Positions 63,200-64,000 of a stretch of DNA of 64,000 nt are shown piece by piece; positions within the stretch are counted from its first letter, which is position 1; each line of letters opens with the position of its first letter. The notes beneath the pieces were generated by a model. It was not told the origin of the DNA. It made no database searches and saw only the letters and a list, made by a program, of their open reading frames with translations. Made by a program: the position numbers and the translations under genes. Source of the DNA: Congeria kusceri (taxonomy: Eukaryota; Mollusca; Bivalvia; Myida; Dreissenidae); the NCBI GenBank assembly GCA_027627225.1, contig CM051030.1, forward strand, positions 7,207,001 through 7,271,000. The letters are read 5' to 3'.

Positions 63200-63366
63200 G
63201 AGACACTCTTCCACATGACCCTAAAGATCCGTGTAAACGATGCAGCTGCAAAGGAGGGTCAGTGAAGTGTAACCAGATCATGTGCCCTGTTTGCACCAGT
63301 TACAGGCATCCAGGGCCATGCTGCAATGTTCAACCTATTCAGTCTGACACACAACCCATCATTTGA
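63200..63366 (+). CDS. Gene H: terminal VWC exon, duplicate of the gene E last exon
   Basis: After tcttcccatag the exon encodes DTLPHDPKDPCKRCSCKGG, VKCNQIMCPVC and PGPCCNVQPIQ, closing with TGA. It is clearly paralogous to 1698-1852, but the final CxxC pair differs: gene E has FCNICDVQ, here 9 nt are gone and the frame ends CCNVQ with a different 9-residue tail. The preceding 45-nt and WAP exons were not found at the expected spacing (about 62.1 and 61.5 kb), so it may be an orphan exon. Confidence 0.6.
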
Positions 63367-63944
63367 AAGTCAGAAAGTGCCATTATCATTTGTGCAACAC
63401 GAAGGCTGATAGACTCTTTTGGCTTTCAAGTGACTATATTTCCATTACGTTTGTGTCGAATGTCTTCAACATACGTAATAAAAACGTCTGAGAGCGTGCA
63501 TGTAATTTTATTTTCTTGTACATAGATAGATGCTAAATTTTGAAATAAATTTCCAGCAAATTAAGTATCCATGCCTAATATTTTAACGAAAAGACATAAT
63601 ACTGCATCAAATACTCCAGAATAATCCATGTACATTGACACATGAACAATAGATAGTTGCAAAAACGTGTTTGATGTTTTAATTCCGTGTGCTATAAAAA
63701 TTACAAGTAAACAGCTCAAGCGTTAGTTCGACTTACATGTATATAATGCAAATTAAATTCTCAAAACAAAAAGAATAAAACATTTTTAAATACCTTGTGT
63801 TGAAATGGCTACACTGAAATTAATGAAACAAAGTGCAAATTGAAATATGTTTGGTGTTTAATATTGCTGACTTAACACAAGTTTGATTGCCATGCAACAC
63901 AAATTCAATGTGTAAGTGTATTGCCGGTTAAATGCCAGTTCACT

Positions 63945-64000
63945 TTAGTCACATCGCGGACAACACTCGACAGGAAGAGTAGACCATCGCATACAGGACA
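63945..64000 (-). pseudogene. Gene I: terminal VWC exon with 1-bp deletion, cut by the window end
   Basis: Minus-strand duplicate of gene G (2449-2588). It reads CPVCDG, then one C of the GGTCCTACTC found in gene G is missing (GGTCTACTC), so the ECCPRC ending falls out of frame and the ancestral stop is lost. The exon continues beyond the window. A sequencing error in the CC run cannot be excluded. Confidence 0.65.

Overview
The window is AT-rich eukaryotic DNA. It has split genes with GT-AG introns, dense microsatellites and minisatellites, MITEs, a tRNA-derived SINE, and hAT, Crypton-type and L1/Tx1-type remnants. This mix, and small secreted proteins built from WAP and von Willebrand type C (VWC) exons, suggest a mollusc, most likely a bivalve. 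That is inference; the species cannot be fixed from the sequence.

The main gene content is a dispersed cluster of paralogous secreted genes. The model is gene B (minus, 55538 to 53055): signal peptide plus half a VWC domain, a VWC-like exon, a WAP exon, then a VWC domain split over two exons (209 residues). All its introns are phase 1. The WAP exon is 138 nt wherever a full copy occurs, the first C-terminal VWC exon is 45 nt, and the last is 155 nt in three copies. Relatives are gene E (27-1852, plus), G (2449-2588, minus), F (5277-6091, plus), D (38414-27319, minus), C (45786-44352, minus), A (49577-48070, minus), H (63200-63366, plus) and I (63945-64000, minus, cut by the window end). B is the only copy that looks whole. 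E, F, A, C, D and I each carry a different lesion, G and H are single exons in view, so this looks like a birth-and-death gene family caught in the act. The tail-to-tail pair E/G at the left edge recurs as H/I at the right edge.

Layout: 0-6.1 kb, genes E, G, F with a decayed Crypton-type gene and a pogo-like MITE. 8.3-8.6 kb, 86-bp tandem repeat. 9.9-10.9 kb, an unrecognised three-exon gene J (minus). 11.8-15.3 kb and 21.1-24.6 kb, two direct copies of a segmental duplication. 25.1-27.1 kb, a 2-kb element with terminal inverted repeats. 27.3-38.4 kb, gene D, whose inferred 10-kb intron holds a MITE, a dead hAT transposase and a near full-length LINE inserted in a 38-bp satellite array. 38.4-44 kb, fold-back elements and no recognised gene. 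44.3-55.5 kb, genes C, A and B with a second pogo-like MITE. 56-63 kb, a SINE, several minisatellites and a near-identical direct repeat pair. 63.2-64 kb, genes H and I.

WAP and VWC domains are disulphide-rich extracellular modules found in protease inhibitors, BMP-binding proteins and molluscan shell or byssal matrix proteins. The exact role of this family cannot be read from the sequence.
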